DNA from: Alkalicoccus halolimnae
GTDB lineage: Bacteria; Bacillota; Bacilli; Bacillales; Salisediminibacteriaceae
Length of the DNA stretch: 64,000 bases
Direction: 5' to 3'
NCBI RefSeq assembly: GCF_008014775.2
Contig: NZ_CP144914.1
Span: 3,348,001-3,412,000 of the forward strand
Below the pieces are notes generated by a model. The model searched no databases. It was not told the origin of the DNA and worked only from the letters and a program-made list of their open reading frames with translations. Shown one piece after another: positions 49,296-59,042 of the stretch (positions are counted from its first letter, which is position 1; each line of letters begins with the position of its first letter). The translations under genes and the position numbers were made by a program.

Positions 49296-49925
49296 TTACC
49301 TTGTGCCGAAGAGACGGTCGCCGGCATCGCCGAGACCAGGCACAATGTAGCCTTTTTCATTCAGTTTTTCATCCAGGGCGGCAAGATAAATGTCGACGTC
49401 CGGATGAGCTTTCTGTACGGCTTCCACACCCTCAGGTGCGGCAACGAGACACATGAGCTTGATGTTTACCGCGCCGCGCTTTTTCATAACGTTGATCGCT
49501 TCTATGGCGGATCCCCCTGTAGCAAGCATCGGATCGACGACGATAAAGTCCCGTTCGCCTGTGTCGCTTGGCAGTTTAACGTAGTATTCTACCGGTGTGA
49601 GTGTGTCCGGATCCCGGTAAAGTCCGACATGTCCAACTTTCGCTGCCGGAATAAGTTCGAGCATTCCGTCGACCATTCCGAGTCCCGCACGCAGAATCGG
49701 AACAATTCCAAGTTTCTTCCCTGCAATCGTGTTACAGGACGCTTCTGCGACCGGGGTCTGAACTTTCACTTCCTGCAGCTGCAGTTCGCGGGTAATTTCA
49801 AAAGCCATCAGACCGGCTATTTCGTTCGTCAGTTCGCGGAACTCTTTCGTCCCGGTATCCTTGTTGCGGAGATAAGAAAGTTTATGTTGAATTAACGGAT
49901 GATCGAATACGTACACTTTTGCCAT
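49296..49925 (-). CDS. upp: Uracil phosphoribosyltransferase
   Basis: 209 aa from ATG 49925 (GAGGAGCG upstream). [20 protein letters not shown], the PRPP loop [10 protein letters not shown], and the uracil site [17 protein letters not shown] are diagnostic. It salvages uracil to UMP using PRPP. Conserved glyA-upp neighbourhood. Confidence 0.97.
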   Translation of the reverse strand: MAKVYVFDHPLIQHKLSYLRNKDTGTKEFRELTNEIAGLMAFEITRELQLQEVKVQTPVAEASCNTIAGKKLGIVPILRAGLGMVDGMLELIPAAKVGHVGLYRDPDTLTPVEYYVKLPSDTGERDFIVVDPMLATGGSAIEAINVMKKRGAVNIKLMCLVAAPEGVEAVQKAHPDVDIYLAALDEKLNEKGYIVPGLGDAGDRLFGTR

Positions 49926-50048
49926 AGCAACCACGCTCCTCTAGTTCTAATATCCTTTGGGTATTCTACCCGACTTCGCTCTGCGAATCAAGCTCCTTCC
50001 GGAAGAAAACCGTTTCCGCCCGAGCGGAAAAAAGCACTCTCCACAGAA

Positions 50049-50085
50049 CAATGGCGGCATGACAAATCGCGTCATGCCGCCATAT
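50049..50085 (-). terminator. Terminator of glyA (TGAC/GTCA type)
   Basis: Perfect 13-base stem ATGGCGGCATGAC / GTCATGCCGCCAT, seven-base loop; the T-run is weak. Confidence 0.75.
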
Positions 50086-50141
50086 AGAGTCCGTGGACTT
50101 CTCATATGGAAGTCCGCTCCCTCGTTTCCTTTTAACTATTT

Positions 50142-51407
50142 TTACAAATCTTCGTACATAGGATGGGCACTCGTGAGGGAAGCTACACGCTTCGCTGCAT
50201 CCTCCAGTACCGCTTCGTTTTCATGGTCTTTCAGAACAGCTGCGATAATGCTGCCTACTTCTGTAAGATCCTTTTCTACAAAACCGCGGGAAGTTACCGC
50301 TGCTGTTCCGATACGGATGCCGCTCGTGACGAACGGGCTTTCCGGATCAAACGGGATCGCGTTTTTATTTGTAGTCACTCCAACTTCATCCAGCGCTTTT
50401 TCCGCTGCTTTTCCTGTCAGGTTAAGCCCGCGCAGGTCAAGCAGGACGAGATGGTTATCCGTACCGCCGGAAACGAGATCAATGCCGTTGGCAACGAGAG
50501 ACTTGCCGAGTGCCTCTGCGTTCAGGCGTACCTGCTTGGAATACGTTTTAAAGTCATCCTGAAGCACTTCACCGAACGAGACGGCCTTGGCGCTGATGAC
50601 GTGCATGAGAGGTCCGCCCTGCAGGCCCGGGAAGATTGCTTTATCGATCTTTTTGCCATACTCTTCTTTTGTAAGAATCATTCCGCCGCGCGGTCCGCGG
50701 AGCGTTTTGTGGGTCGTCGTTGTCACAAAATCAGAATAAGGGACGGGATTCATGTGTTCTCCTGCTGCAACAAGCCCGGCGATATGCGCCATATCGACCA
50801 TCAGGTAGGCGCCGACTTCATCCGCAATTTCCCGGAAAATCTTAAAATCAATTTCACGCGGGTAGGCGCTTGCTCCTGCGACGATCATTTTCGGCTTGTG
50901 CTCATGAGCCATTTCACGGACCGTTTCGTAGTTGATCCGGCCGGTTTCTTTTTCCACTCCATAACCGACAAACTCGTACTGCCTGCCGCTGAAGTTGACC
51001 GGGCTTCCGTGCGTTAAGTGGCCGCCGTGGTTCAGGTCCATTCCGAGCACTTTGTCGCCGTGCTCGAGAAACGCAAAGTAAACAGCCATATTCGCCTGGG
51101 CACCGGAGTGCGGCTGGACGTTGACATGCTCCGCTCCAAAAATCTTTTTCGCACGGTCCCGGGCGATATTCTCTACTGTATCAACATGCTCACAGCCGCC
51201 GTAATAACGTTTTGCCGGGTAGCCTTCTGCATATTTGTTTGTCAGCACAGAACCCTGCGCCTCCATGACAGCTTTTGACACAAAGTTCTCTGACGCGATC
51301 AGCTCAATGTTATCCTGCTGGCGCTTTTTTTCCAGTTCCATTGCCGCAAAAACTTCCTGATCCTGTGCCTTCACATTGCTTAAAGCCTGTTTATCAATCG
51401 TTGTCAT
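50142..51407 (-). CDS. glyA: Serine hydroxymethyltransferase
   Basis: 421 aa. [31 protein letters not shown], the substrate block [21 protein letters not shown] aspartate region [13 protein letters not shown] and Schiff-base Lys in [15 protein letters not shown]. It interconverts serine and glycine with tetrahydrofolate. GGGAGGG upstream of ATG. Separate from upp by a terminator. Confidence 0.97.
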   Translation of the reverse strand: MTTIDKQALSNVKAQDQEVFAAMELEKKRQQDNIELIASENFVSKAVMEAQGSVLTNKYAEGYPAKRYYGGCEHVDTVENIARDRAKKIFGAEHVNVQPHSGAQANMAVYFAFLEHGDKVLGMDLNHGGHLTHGSPVNFSGRQYEFVGYGVEKETGRINYETVREMAHEHKPKMIVAGASAYPREIDFKIFREIADEVGAYLMVDMAHIAGLVAAGEHMNPVPYSDFVTTTTHKTLRGPRGGMILTKEEYGKKIDKAIFPGLQGGPLMHVISAKAVSFGEVLQDDFKTYSKQVRLNAEALGKSLVANGIDLVSGGTDNHLVLLDLRGLNLTGKAAEKALDEVGVTTNKNAIPFDPESPFVTSGIRIGTAAVTSRGFVEKDLTEVGSIIAAVLKDHENEAVLEDAAKRVASLTSAHPMYEDL

Positions 51408-51803
51408 TTAAGTGGACCCTCCCTAAGCTGTTTGAAAATTGCCTCATATGCTCTATATTTTAACGCGTCTCTCTCAAATAAGCAAAGGAATTTGCACTTG
51501 TCAGACAAATGATTGCGTTACCATTTCGCATTTTCTGATATTTTTCCGGTTTTCCACGTATATTTACGGTTTTACTCACATGAAAAACGAATGTTTATGA
51601 TGTTTCATCGTCCGAATGTTCACTTCAAAGAATCTTTCTTGTGCCTGCCTGAATCAATTTCACGAAGTCGTGATAAGAAAGGCCTTTCCAAATGTGGGGA
51701 ATGCTTTCCGAGGGACTCATTTCCAGCCCCGCCGGAACCGCCGTTTTCCGCTTCCATCACCTGACTTTATAATAGTATGAAACGAATTTGGCTGGTTGTT
51801 TAT
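51408..51803. other. Non-coding stretch
   Basis: Contains the palindrome TCACGA-AG-TCGTGA (51660-51673), a possible operator. GC-rich blocks at 51690-51760 may be an old repeat copy. No gene. Confidence 0.4.
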
Positions 51804-52514
51804 TTATGCCGAGTGCTGCTGCTTTCGATAAACGAGAACGACAGCTGTGACGGCAGCGAAAATCCAGCCTGTGAGAATGAGCATGCTGCTCCCCGCTTCC
51901 TGCCATCCGCCTCCAGCGGCGGCTTCCACTGCGAGCAGCTCCATCTGGAAATTCGGGAGATAATCCAGCACGTAGAGAAATTCGTATCCGCTGAAAAATT
52001 CAGTGAACGTGTTCCCCATCCCGAACAATAATATTACCGGCACAATGACGACGGATGTTTCAATGAGGGATCTTGTGACAAGGCCGAGCAGGGTACCGAA
52101 AGCGAGAAAGAAAATTAAACCCAGCCCGAGAGCAGAATAGACGATTACCGGATTAACCGGCTCGTATCCTACAATCCGGATACAAATCAGCATCGTAACA
52201 ATCGTAATCAGCGCAGAAACAAGGCTTTTCCCGATAAGAATTTCTGACGTGGAAGCAGGAGACATCATTAATCCACGCAGCGTATTCTTTTCTTTTTCTT
52301 CTGAAAGCAGAGCGGCCTGTACAAAGACAGCAATCGAAGTGAAGGTAAGGTTAATAACCAGAAAGTATACTTGCACGGGGACGTCTTCTCCTCTTCCGAA
52401 CAAAAAGGCAAACAGGAAAGGCATCACTACAGTCGAAAGTACGAACATGTTTTTCGATAAATCTTTTAAATCCTTCATAAACAGCGCATGTACTCTGGCT
52501 AACGAGAAAGTCAT
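51804..52514 (-). CDS. ABC-2 type transporter permease
   Basis: 236 aa, six membrane helices. A short cytoplasmic head (ARVHALFMKDLKDLSKN) is followed by helices around 25-40, 50-70, 98-112, 122-145, 150-170 and 210-230; EEKEKNTLRGLMMSPASTSEILIGKSL is the typical ABC-2 motif after helix 2. Starts in an ATGA overlap with the ATPase gene. An exporter of unknown substrate, perhaps antimicrobial peptide or lipid. Confidence 0.9.
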   Translation of the reverse strand: MTFSLARVHALFMKDLKDLSKNMFVLSTVVMPFLFAFLFGRGEDVPVQVYFLVINLTFTSIAVFVQAALLSEEKEKNTLRGLMMSPASTSEILIGKSLVSALITIVTMLICIRIVGYEPVNPVIVYSALGLGLIFFLAFGTLLGLVTRSLIETSVVIVPVILLFGMGNTFTEFFSGYEFLYVLDYLPNFQMELLAVEAAAGGGWQEAGSSMLILTGWIFAAVTAVVLVYRKQQHSA

Positions 52515-53365
52515 ATTAATTCCCTCCCTGTGATGTCGACAAAAATATCTCCGAGTGTCGGCTCGTTTGAATAGACGGCGGTAACGCGGTCTGTTTCAAG
52601 CAGAGAAGCAGCTCTTCCTGCCCCGGACTTCCCCTGGTTAATAACATATGTTTTCCCGTCATCGAGCTGTATCGTAAACGTGTTATCTGAGTATTTCCGC
52701 CGCAGACTGCGGGGCTGTTCCATTTCCTTTACGGCTCCGTCATGAAGAAAAGCTACCCGGTTACAGAGTGTTTCTGCTTCCTCCATATCATGAGTGGTCA
52801 GGAAGATAGTCGTACCTCGTTGATTTAACTGTCTCAACCCTTCGTGAATCCACCGCTGACTGGCAGGATCGAGCGAGGCAGTAGGTTCATCAAGAAACAA
52901 CAGTTCAGGTTCGTGCAGCAGCGCCCGTGCGAGAATGACACGCTGGGTCATTCCTTTGGAAAGCTTTGAAACCGGCTTTCTAAGCTCCTCGTTTAAATCA
53001 ACCAATGACAGCACTTCTTCAATTTTTTCTTTCGGTTGAGGCACATCGTATAACGACGTATAAAGCTTGAGATTTTCGTATATGGACAGGCGGTCATACA
53101 GGCCGCTGCTGTCCGTCATAACGCCGATATGCTTCAAGTGGGAAGTATGGTTCAGCTGTTTCGGGCCTTTCCCCATCACAGAGACTTCCCCGGACGTCGG
53201 CAGAATCTGCCCGGTAAGAATCTTTATCGTCGTTGTTTTGCCGGCCCCGCTCGGACCTAAAAACCCGAAAATTTCTCCTTTTTTCACGTCAAAGCTCATC
53301 CCGTCCAATGATTTATTCCCATCGAAACTTTTCGTGAGCTCGTGGACTGAAATAATATTTTCCAT
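52511..53365 (-). CDS. ABC transporter ATP-binding protein
   Basis: 284 aa. Walker A GFLGPSGAGKTTTIKIL (about 33-49), Q-loop region, signature LSKGMTQRVILARALL, Walker B LLFLDEPTASLDP, and H-loop TTHDMEEAE. The C-terminal ~70 residues (IQLDDGKTYVINQGKSG...) are the accessory domain of DrrA/YadG-like exporters. Ribosome site GGAGGAGAG. Coupled to the permease by a four-base overlap and 122 bases downstream of the ABC-LytTR regulator frame. Confidence 0.94.
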   Translation of the reverse strand: MENIISVHELTKSFDGNKSLDGMSFDVKKGEIFGFLGPSGAGKTTTIKILTGQILPTSGEVSVMGKGPKQLNHTSHLKHIGVMTDSSGLYDRLSIYENLKLYTSLYDVPQPKEKIEEVLSLVDLNEELRKPVSKLSKGMTQRVILARALLHEPELLFLDEPTASLDPASQRWIHEGLRQLNQRGTTIFLTTHDMEEAETLCNRVAFLHDGAVKEMEQPRSLRRKYSDNTFTIQLDDGKTYVINQGKSGAGRAASLLETDRVTAVYSNEPTLGDIFVDITGRELI

Positions 53366-53487
53366 TTCTCTCTCCTCCTTTAAGATCTGCCTTCATCGTA
53401 TAGGCGGAGAGAATGTTTTTCATTATTAATACGGTGAATGGAGACGTCCGGGTGCTGAATGGAGTTATTTCAGCCCGATCATCTCCC

Positions 53488-54441
53488 TTAACTGTTCCAT
53501 TTTATTTTTGGAAAGCGGCACAATCTGCTTTCCTGCATCGTCCAGGTGATGACTTCCCGGACTTTTTGAAGATTAACAATATAAGAGCGGTGGCAGCGGA
53601 AAAACCCGTACGTCTGCAGCTTGCTTTCCAGCTCATTCAGCGTAAAGCCGCACGGAAAAGATTCATTATTAATAAAAAGCAGCACCTTTCCGTCCTGGCT
53701 TTCAATATAATCAATTTCCGGCGGGTCAAATAAAATCATTTTGTCGTTGACTTTAGCTGGAATTTTCGTAAATACAAAAGCATTCCCCTCCGCAGCACTT
53801 TCCCCATCCGCGGAGTCCTCCATATTCACTGTATTAACCGTTGTTTCGGTAATGCGGAAAACGAGATCAGAAGCTGTAAGGGCGGTTTCCATGTTGCTCG
53901 TCAGCATGAGCAGTACTTTGTTTTCTTTTTTCCATTTCATAAGCAGCGCAAGAATAATTTTCTTTGATTCAATGTCCAGATTCTGATCCCACTCTTCCAG
54001 TACGATGGCAGCGGGATTTTGAAAAAGGATCAGGCAGCACTGGACCCGCTTCTGTTCCGAGTAAGTCAGATCCTTGATCCTCGTTTTCTGTTTTGTGTTC
54101 AGATGCAGAAGGCCTGCAGCAGCTTCAACGGAGAGGCTGCTCTGGTAAAGCCGTTTCCAGAAGACGAGGCATTCTTTTATCGTCAGACGTTCGTAGTGGC
54201 CGAAGTCCAAAAAGAAAAAGCCGATTTCCGGGAGCGGGCTCCCGCTCGTCAGCTGATGTTTGTTCAAATAGACAGCGCCTGGACTTGTCGTTTCTTCTCC
54301 TGTCAGATAAGAAAGAAGCTGCTTCTGGGCGTCCATACCCGCGTGCAGGGCGACCATTTCCGAAGGAAGCACATAAAAGCTGCAGAGAGGCAGCACAGGC
54401 GTATTATTTTTATACTTTTCAATCTGTTGGAAAAAGAGCAT
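53488..54441 (-). CDS. ABC-like/LytTR transcriptional regulator, C-terminus frameshifted
   Basis: 317 aa as read. Residues about 1-195 resemble an ABC ATPase but lack a Walker A (HAGMDAQKQLLSYLTG where GxxxxGKS is expected) and have a weak Walker B (AAIVLEEWDQNLD), so ATP hydrolysis is doubtful. From about 225 a LytTR DNA-binding domain follows: KMILFDPPEIDYIESQDGK, FTLNELESKL, FFRCHRSYIVNLQKVREVITW. The domain then breaks: the in-frame end is MQESRLCRFPKIKWNS, whereas the next frame gives the expected LDDAGKQIVPLSKNKMEQL to a TAA at 53465. A CTGGACG at the junction suggests a short deletion. Start ATG 54441 follows GGAGG by ten bases. It probably controlled the ABC genes downstream. Confidence 0.85.
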   Translation of the reverse strand: MLFFQQIEKYKNNTPVLPLCSFYVLPSEMVALHAGMDAQKQLLSYLTGEETTSPGAVYLNKHQLTSGSPLPEIGFFFLDFGHYERLTIKECLVFWKRLYQSSLSVEAAAGLLHLNTKQKTRIKDLTYSEQKRVQCCLILFQNPAAIVLEEWDQNLDIESKKIILALLMKWKKENKVLLMLTSNMETALTASDLVFRITETTVNTVNMEDSADGESAAEGNAFVFTKIPAKVNDKMILFDPPEIDYIESQDGKVLLFINNESFPCGFTLNELESKLQTYGFFRCHRSYIVNLQKVREVITWTMQESRLCRFPKIKWNS

Positions 54442-54613
54442 GATTAAAAAACCTCCACGTTCTGAATCGCTGCTGATTTCATCATACAACAATCAAACGC
54501 GGAGGAACATTCTTCCTTTTATGTGCGGAACCTGTTTTTTATTGGGCTCCAAATCCGGCAGCGTTCTGTAAATGGATCTTTGTCCTTCTCACGAAAGTTT
54601 TAACTTCCGGCAT

Positions 54614-54668
54614 TGAAAAAAAGCGCTGCACGTCTCTTCCTGTAAAAGAAGAGCCGCAGCGCTTTTTA
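54614..54668 (-). terminator. Terminator of the ketoacid degradation operon
   Basis: AAAAAGCGCTGC / GCAGCGCTTTTT with an inner partial stem. Confidence 0.88.
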
Positions 54669-54724
54669 TCTTTCGTGCCTGCATTATTCAAAATGAAGCT
54701 TTCCAGGCGGTGATCTGCGGAGGA

Positions 54725-55465
54725 CTAGATGACTACTCCGCCGTCTACTGCGAGAATTTCTCCTGTAATAAAGCGCGCTTCCTTTGAAGCAAGGAAGAGG
54801 TAGGCATTGGCGATATCCTCGACGCTTGCGAGGTCTTTCAGCACGGCTTTTTCTTTCATCATCGTCAGCACTTTTTCGGGCATTTTTTCCGTCATCGGTG
54901 TATAAACGAAGCCGGGTGCGACGGCATTGACGCGGATGTTGAAGCGTCCGAGTTCTTTCGCCCACGTTTTTGTCATGCCATTCACGCCCCATTTTGTCGC
55001 CGCGTAGTTTGTCTGGCCGAAGTTGCCATAGGTGCCGACGACAGAAGAAGCATTTAAAATGACGCCGGATTCCTGTTCCTTCATTACTTTTGCCGCAGCC
55101 TGGGAGACGTTGAAAACTCCTTTTAAATTGACGTCGATGACGCGGTCCCACTGGTCTTCTTCCATTTTCAACAGCTGAGCGTCTGCCGTAATGCCTGCAT
55201 TGTTTACGACGATATCGACCCGGCCGAACGTTTCCTTCGCTTTATCGACGAGCGTGCGGACCGATTCCCGGTCGGTTACGTCAACCGTCTGGGCAATGGC
55301 CCGCCCGCCGTTGTTTTCTATTTCCTGCGAAACTTCGTTAATATCTTCCTCGTTAATATCGGCAACCGCTACTGCCGCTCCTTCACGTGCGAATGTCAGT
55401 GCTGTTTCTTTTCCTATTCCTCTGCCTGCTCCGGTGACAATTGCTGTTTTTCCTTCAAGTCTCAT
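54725..55465 (-). CDS. Short-chain dehydrogenase/reductase (FabG/3-hydroxybutyrate dehydrogenase-like)
   Basis: 246 aa. Rossmann TGAGRGIGKETAL (about 11-23), VVNNAGIT, catalytic Ser in ILNASSVVG and YxxxK in TNYAATKWGVNG. NAVAPGFVYTPM and ITGEILAVDGG complete the FabG-type pattern. In this operon, with thiolase, CoA transferase and GntP permease, oxidation of 3-hydroxyacyl (3-hydroxybutyrate or its CoA ester) is more likely than fatty-acid synthesis; compare B. subtilis yxjF. Ribosome site AAGGAGAG. Confidence 0.88.
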   Translation of the reverse strand: MRLEGKTAIVTGAGRGIGKETALTFAREGAAVAVADINEEDINEVSQEIENNGGRAIAQTVDVTDRESVRTLVDKAKETFGRVDIVVNNAGITADAQLLKMEEDQWDRVIDVNLKGVFNVSQAAAKVMKEQESGVILNASSVVGTYGNFGQTNYAATKWGVNGMTKTWAKELGRFNIRVNAVAPGFVYTPMTEKMPEKVLTMMKEKAVLKDLASVEDIANAYLFLASKEARFITGEILAVDGGVVI

Positions 55466-55510
55466 TATTGGTTCTCTCCTTTTTGAATGTTGGTTTTAAA
55501 AACTTAAACG

Positions 55511-55622
55511 CTGTTAAACATGCTGTATTGAGTAGTACAGGAAACTCCGCTCCAATTGACCTGCCGTGCAGGAAGTTTCAACGAAAGTAGAAATTAGAGC
55601 TGAGGCGATTTTTCAAGATGAC
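55511..55622 (+). repeat. MITE-like element, degenerate copy
   Basis: CTGTTAAAC, then GAAACTCCGCTCCAATTGAC and CTGCCGTGCAGGAA as in the left half, followed by GAGGCGATTTTTCAAGATG which matches the start of the right half at 20655. Most of the middle is missing. It lies inside the operon between the SDR and permease genes. Confidence 0.6.
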
Positions 55623-55663
55623 TGAACCTCTGTCACAATGCGTTATGACGCTGCTGTGAATGG

Positions 55664-55691
55664 GGGCTGCGCCAAAGAAAGCGCAGCCGAT
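55664..55691. promoter_or_regulatory. Intra-operon hairpin between permease and SDR genes
   Basis: GGCTGCGC / GCGCAGCC with an eight-base loop, directly after the permease stop. No T-run in the direction of transcription, so an mRNA processing or stability element is more likely than a terminator. Confidence 0.5.
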
Positions 55692-55700
55692 TTCTTTCTT

Positions 55701-56990
55701 TTACAGCAGTCCAATGGCGTAGACGAGTATGGCTACACCGGCAGATAATACCGGAATAAGAGCTCCGACTACGAAAATGTCCTTGTAGGAATCGCGGTGG
55801 GTCATGCCTGTGATCGCAAGCAGTGTCAGCACGGCTCCGTTATGCGGGAGCACATCGAGCCCCCCGGAAGCAATCGATGCGATTCGGTGGAAAGCTTCCG
55901 GTGAAATGCCCGTTTCCAAAGCAATTTCATAGTAGCGTGATCCGAGCGCTTCGAGTGCAATGGTCATCCCGCCGGAAGCGGAACCTGTAGCACCGGCGAG
56001 CACATTGATCGCTACGGCCTGTGAAATCAGCGGGTTTCCGGGAACGCTCAGAACGAGCTGGGTAAGCCGGTCGAAACCTGGAACCGCCTGTACAACGGCC
56101 CCGAAACCGACCGCGGCACTCGTGTTGACAATGGCGATAACCGATCCGCTCGCTCCTCCGTTGATTGCCTGAGAGAACCCTCGGAATTTCTGTATGTTAA
56201 ACAGCATAATCGCTGCAATACCAGTAAGGAGCGCTACGACAATATCCCAGCCGAACAGGTTAAGCGTTATAACGACCAGCGCCAGAGGTACGAGGGAAAG
56301 AAGAAAGTTGGGAATTTTATCTCCCATATCGTCACTGACAACCTTTTTATCTCTCGGCTCTGTGTACACTTCGCCGGCTGCACGGAGCTTTCCTTCTCTC
56401 CAGCGAAGATAGAGATAGCCTCCCACCGCCATAACGATGGCTGCGGAAATACCCATAATTGGGGCCGCCATGGCATCCGTTTCATAGTAACCGCGCGGGA
56501 TAAGGTTTTGAATCTGCGGCGTACCCGGAATAGCAGTCATTGTAAACGTAAAGGCACCGAGAGCGACCGTCGGTGGAATAAGACGGCGCGGAATATCGGC
56601 GTCGCGGAACATTGTCAGTGCCAGTGGATAGACCGCAAAAACAACGACGAACAGACTGACACCTCCATAGGTTAGTACGGCGGCGGAAACGATCACTCCG
56701 AGAATCGCCCGTTTCGTGCCGATAACACTTGTTAAAGCCTGGGCGACGGCCTTTGCCATCCCTGTATCCTCCATCAGTTTACCGAAGATAGCCCCGAGCA
56801 TAAATACCGGAAACCAGTCCCGGGCAAATCCTACAAAGCCGTCCATATACGTATTCGTATAGGCATCAAGCAGGTCCAGCCCGCCGGTTAAGGCGACGAC
56901 ACCAGCGGCGATCGGTGCTACCCAGATGATCGACCAGCCGAGGTAGGCAAGCCCCATTATTAATACGAGTCCTAAAAATATTCCTAGCAT
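55701..56990 (-). CDS. GntP family permease
   Basis: 429 aa, about 12 helices. AYLGWSIIWVAPIAAGVVALTGGLDLLDAYTNTYMDGFVGFARDWFPVFMLGAIFGKLMEDTGMA and the later NTSAAVGFGAVVQAVPGF and LPHNGAVLTLLAITGM are GntP-type. Family members import gluconate and other organic anions by proton symport; the operon context (compare B. subtilis yxjC) points to short-chain hydroxy- or ketoacid uptake. Ribosome site AGGGAG. 27 bases downstream of the CoA transferase gene. Confidence 0.92.
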   Translation of the reverse strand: MLGIFLGLVLIMGLAYLGWSIIWVAPIAAGVVALTGGLDLLDAYTNTYMDGFVGFARDWFPVFMLGAIFGKLMEDTGMAKAVAQALTSVIGTKRAILGVIVSAAVLTYGGVSLFVVVFAVYPLALTMFRDADIPRRLIPPTVALGAFTFTMTAIPGTPQIQNLIPRGYYETDAMAAPIMGISAAIVMAVGGYLYLRWREGKLRAAGEVYTEPRDKKVVSDDMGDKIPNFLLSLVPLALVVITLNLFGWDIVVALLTGIAAIMLFNIQKFRGFSQAINGGASGSVIAIVNTSAAVGFGAVVQAVPGFDRLTQLVLSVPGNPLISQAVAINVLAGATGSASGGMTIALEALGSRYYEIALETGISPEAFHRIASIASGGLDVLPHNGAVLTLLAITGMTHRDSYKDIFVVGALIPVLSAGVAILVYAIGLL

Positions 56991-57017
56991 GTTGGTTTAC
57001 TCCCTTCTGTACTGCTT

Positions 57018-58589
57018 TTAGTTGAAAACGGCGCTGCCATTTTCACTGTCGAGTCCCATTCTTTCTTCTTCAAAAATTCTCAGATCCATCGTTTTCAGTT
57101 CTTTCGAGATTACCGGTTTAAAATCCATATGGGCAAGAATGTCTTTTTCCAGATCAATTCCCGGAGCCGTTTCTGTTAAAATCAGTCCCTCGGGCCCAAG
57201 TTCAAAGACAGCTCTCTCTGTAACATACATAATCGGGCGTCCAAGTTCGGCTGCATACGTGCCGCTGAACGTCGTCTGTTCTACTTTGGAAACGAACTTT
57301 TTAAACTTTCCTTCCTGCAGAATATGCAGCTTCCCTCCGCTCACTTCCACTTTCAGACCACCTGCCGTAAAGGAGCCGCAGAAGACAACTTTCTGGGCAT
57401 TCTGGGAAATATTAATGAATCCTCCTGCTCCGGTTACTTTCGTACCAAATTTACTCACGTTGACGTTTCCTTCTTCGTCGAGCTGGGCGAGGCCAAGAAA
57501 GGCAAGGTCGAGACCGCCTCCATCGTAAAAATCGAACTGGTAAGGCTGATCAATTATCGCGTCCGGATTCGTGGAAGCGCCAAAACTCAATCCTCCAGCC
57601 GGCAGACCGCCGATCGGGCCGGATTCCACCGTCAGACGCATCTGGTTGAGGACTCCTTCTTCACTGGCTACCGCCGCCACCCCTTCCGGCACGCCGATAC
57701 CGAGATTGGTAATCGCGTTTGGAATCAATTCCATCGCCGAACGCCTCGCAATGATTTTTCTTTCATTTAACGGAAGAGGCGGAAGTTTGTCGAGCGACAT
57801 TTTCACTTCTCCGGAGTAAGCGGGATTGTACTGCTCTGCGAACGTCTGCATATGATTTTCCTGCTTTGATTCCACGACGGCATCCACGAGGATACCGGGA
57901 ACTTTCACCATCCGTGGATCAAGCGTTCCTTTTTCCACTACTTTCTCCACCTGCAGAAGTACAACGCCCCCGCTGTTCTTTGCTGCCTGGGCAATAGCAA
58001 GCACTTCCAGGCTGCCTGCTTCTTTTTCCATCGTTGCATTCCCGAATTCATCTGCATACGTTGCGCGGATCACAGCGACATTGATCGGAAACGTCTTATA
58101 AAATAAATATTCTCTTCCGCCGATTTCCGTCAGTTCCACCAGTTCTTCTTTTGTCACACTGTTAATTTTTCCGCCGTCCTTACGCGGATCTACGAACGTT
58201 CGAAGCCCTACGTGGGAAAGCGTCCCCGGTTTTCCGGAAGCAATATCGCGGAAAAGGTGGGTGATGACTCCCTGCGGCAGATTGTAAGCTTCTATTTTTT
58301 CTTCGATCGCCAGCTTTGACAATTTCGGGGCAAGTCCCCAGTGTCCTCCGACGACGCGGCCAACGAGCCCTTCATGACCGAGGTGGTTCAACCCTTTCTC
58401 TTTTCCGTCTCCCTGCCCGGCGGCATAAATGAGAGAAATATTGTTTGGAATGCCTTCTTTTAAATATCTTTCTTCCAATGCTTTTGTTAATTCTTCCGGA
58501 TGGCCCGTACCGACGAATCCTCCGGTCGCGACCATGTGACCGCTTTCAATTTTGCTTACTGCTTCTTGAGCTGTCATAACTTTATTCAT
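57018..58589 (-). CDS. Acyl-CoA:acetate/3-ketoacid CoA transferase (fused alpha-beta, YdiF type)
   Basis: 523 aa: alpha and beta halves in one chain. Alpha half: [30 protein letters not shown]. Beta half: [24 protein letters not shown], where the catalytic glutamate is expected (SEEG). It activates short-chain acids (acetoacetate, propionate or butyrate) by moving CoA from another acyl-CoA. Ribosome site GGAGGACC before ATG. First gene of the CoA transferase-permease-SDR operon and preceded by a sigma-54 promoter and a cre-like site. In B. subtilis the same step uses separate ScoA and ScoB. Confidence 0.93.
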   Translation of the reverse strand: MNKVMTAQEAVSKIESGHMVATGGFVGTGHPEELTKALEERYLKEGIPNNISLIYAAGQGDGKEKGLNHLGHEGLVGRVVGGHWGLAPKLSKLAIEEKIEAYNLPQGVITHLFRDIASGKPGTLSHVGLRTFVDPRKDGGKINSVTKEELVELTEIGGREYLFYKTFPINVAVIRATYADEFGNATMEKEAGSLEVLAIAQAAKNSGGVVLLQVEKVVEKGTLDPRMVKVPGILVDAVVESKQENHMQTFAEQYNPAYSGEVKMSLDKLPPLPLNERKIIARRSAMELIPNAITNLGIGVPEGVAAVASEEGVLNQMRLTVESGPIGGLPAGGLSFGASTNPDAIIDQPYQFDFYDGGGLDLAFLGLAQLDEEGNVNVSKFGTKVTGAGGFINISQNAQKVVFCGSFTAGGLKVEVSGGKLHILQEGKFKKFVSKVEQTTFSGTYAAELGRPIMYVTERAVFELGPEGLILTETAPGIDLEKDILAHMDFKPVISKELKTMDLRIFEEERMGLDSENGSAVFN

Positions 58590-58628
58590 ATTGGTCCTCC
58601 TTCAGCTTTCAGTGCTGCTTCTTTATAT

Positions 58629-58646
58629 TTGCAAAATGCATGCCAA
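58629..58646 (-). promoter_or_regulatory. Sigma-54 (-24/-12) promoter of the CoA transferase operon
   Basis: Minus strand TTGGCATGCATTTTGCAA: GG and GC are exactly ten bases apart, as in TTGGCAC-N5-TTGCW. The implied transcription start is about 30 bases before ATG 58589. Confidence 0.82.
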
Positions 58647-58695
58647 CTTTATTGAAAACATCCTTGCTGAAATGACGGGCTTTTTTCTCTTTTTA

Positions 58696-58710
58696 AAGAA
58701 AACGCTTACA
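58696..58710. promoter_or_regulatory. cre-like site (CcpA) upstream of the sigma-54 promoter
   Basis: AAGAAAACGCTTACA fits WTGNAANCGNWNNCW with one mismatch. Overlaps the palindrome ACATTAAATGT (58710-58720) that might be the activator site. Confidence 0.5.
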
Positions 58711-58836
58711 CATTAAATGTACATTTTACAGGACACATCTCAGACACTTATTTCCTTTATGTTCGTTTTGATTAACAACATTCAGATTTCACGATTCATG
58801 TGTAAACCAAACGAGACACTTTTTCTTTAACATTGA

Positions 58837-59015
58837 CTCTGTTAAAGCTCCGTGTTGTTTTTGGATTGCCTGCGGCTCTTTTTTCTTCGCTTGCCGCGGA
58901 GAAAGCCCTCAGCTCTCCCTCCCTGTCGTCCGGGAGGATCTTCCCGCTTTCTTTTTCCGCAGGCGTCTTGAAAAATCGCCTTGGCACTGGTAATTACCTT
59001 GGTATCTTCTTTATT
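58837..59015 (-). repeat. MITE-like element, right-half copy (inverted)
   Basis: Begins exactly with CTCTGTTAAAGC and runs as the reverse complement of 20630-20800 with few differences (GCGGGAAGATCCTCCCGGAC, GGCTTTCTCCGCGGCAAGCG). The left half is missing and is replaced by repeat R3. Confidence 0.75.
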
Positions 59016-59042
59016 CATTTTCTTTATTAGATTGCAGATCCT

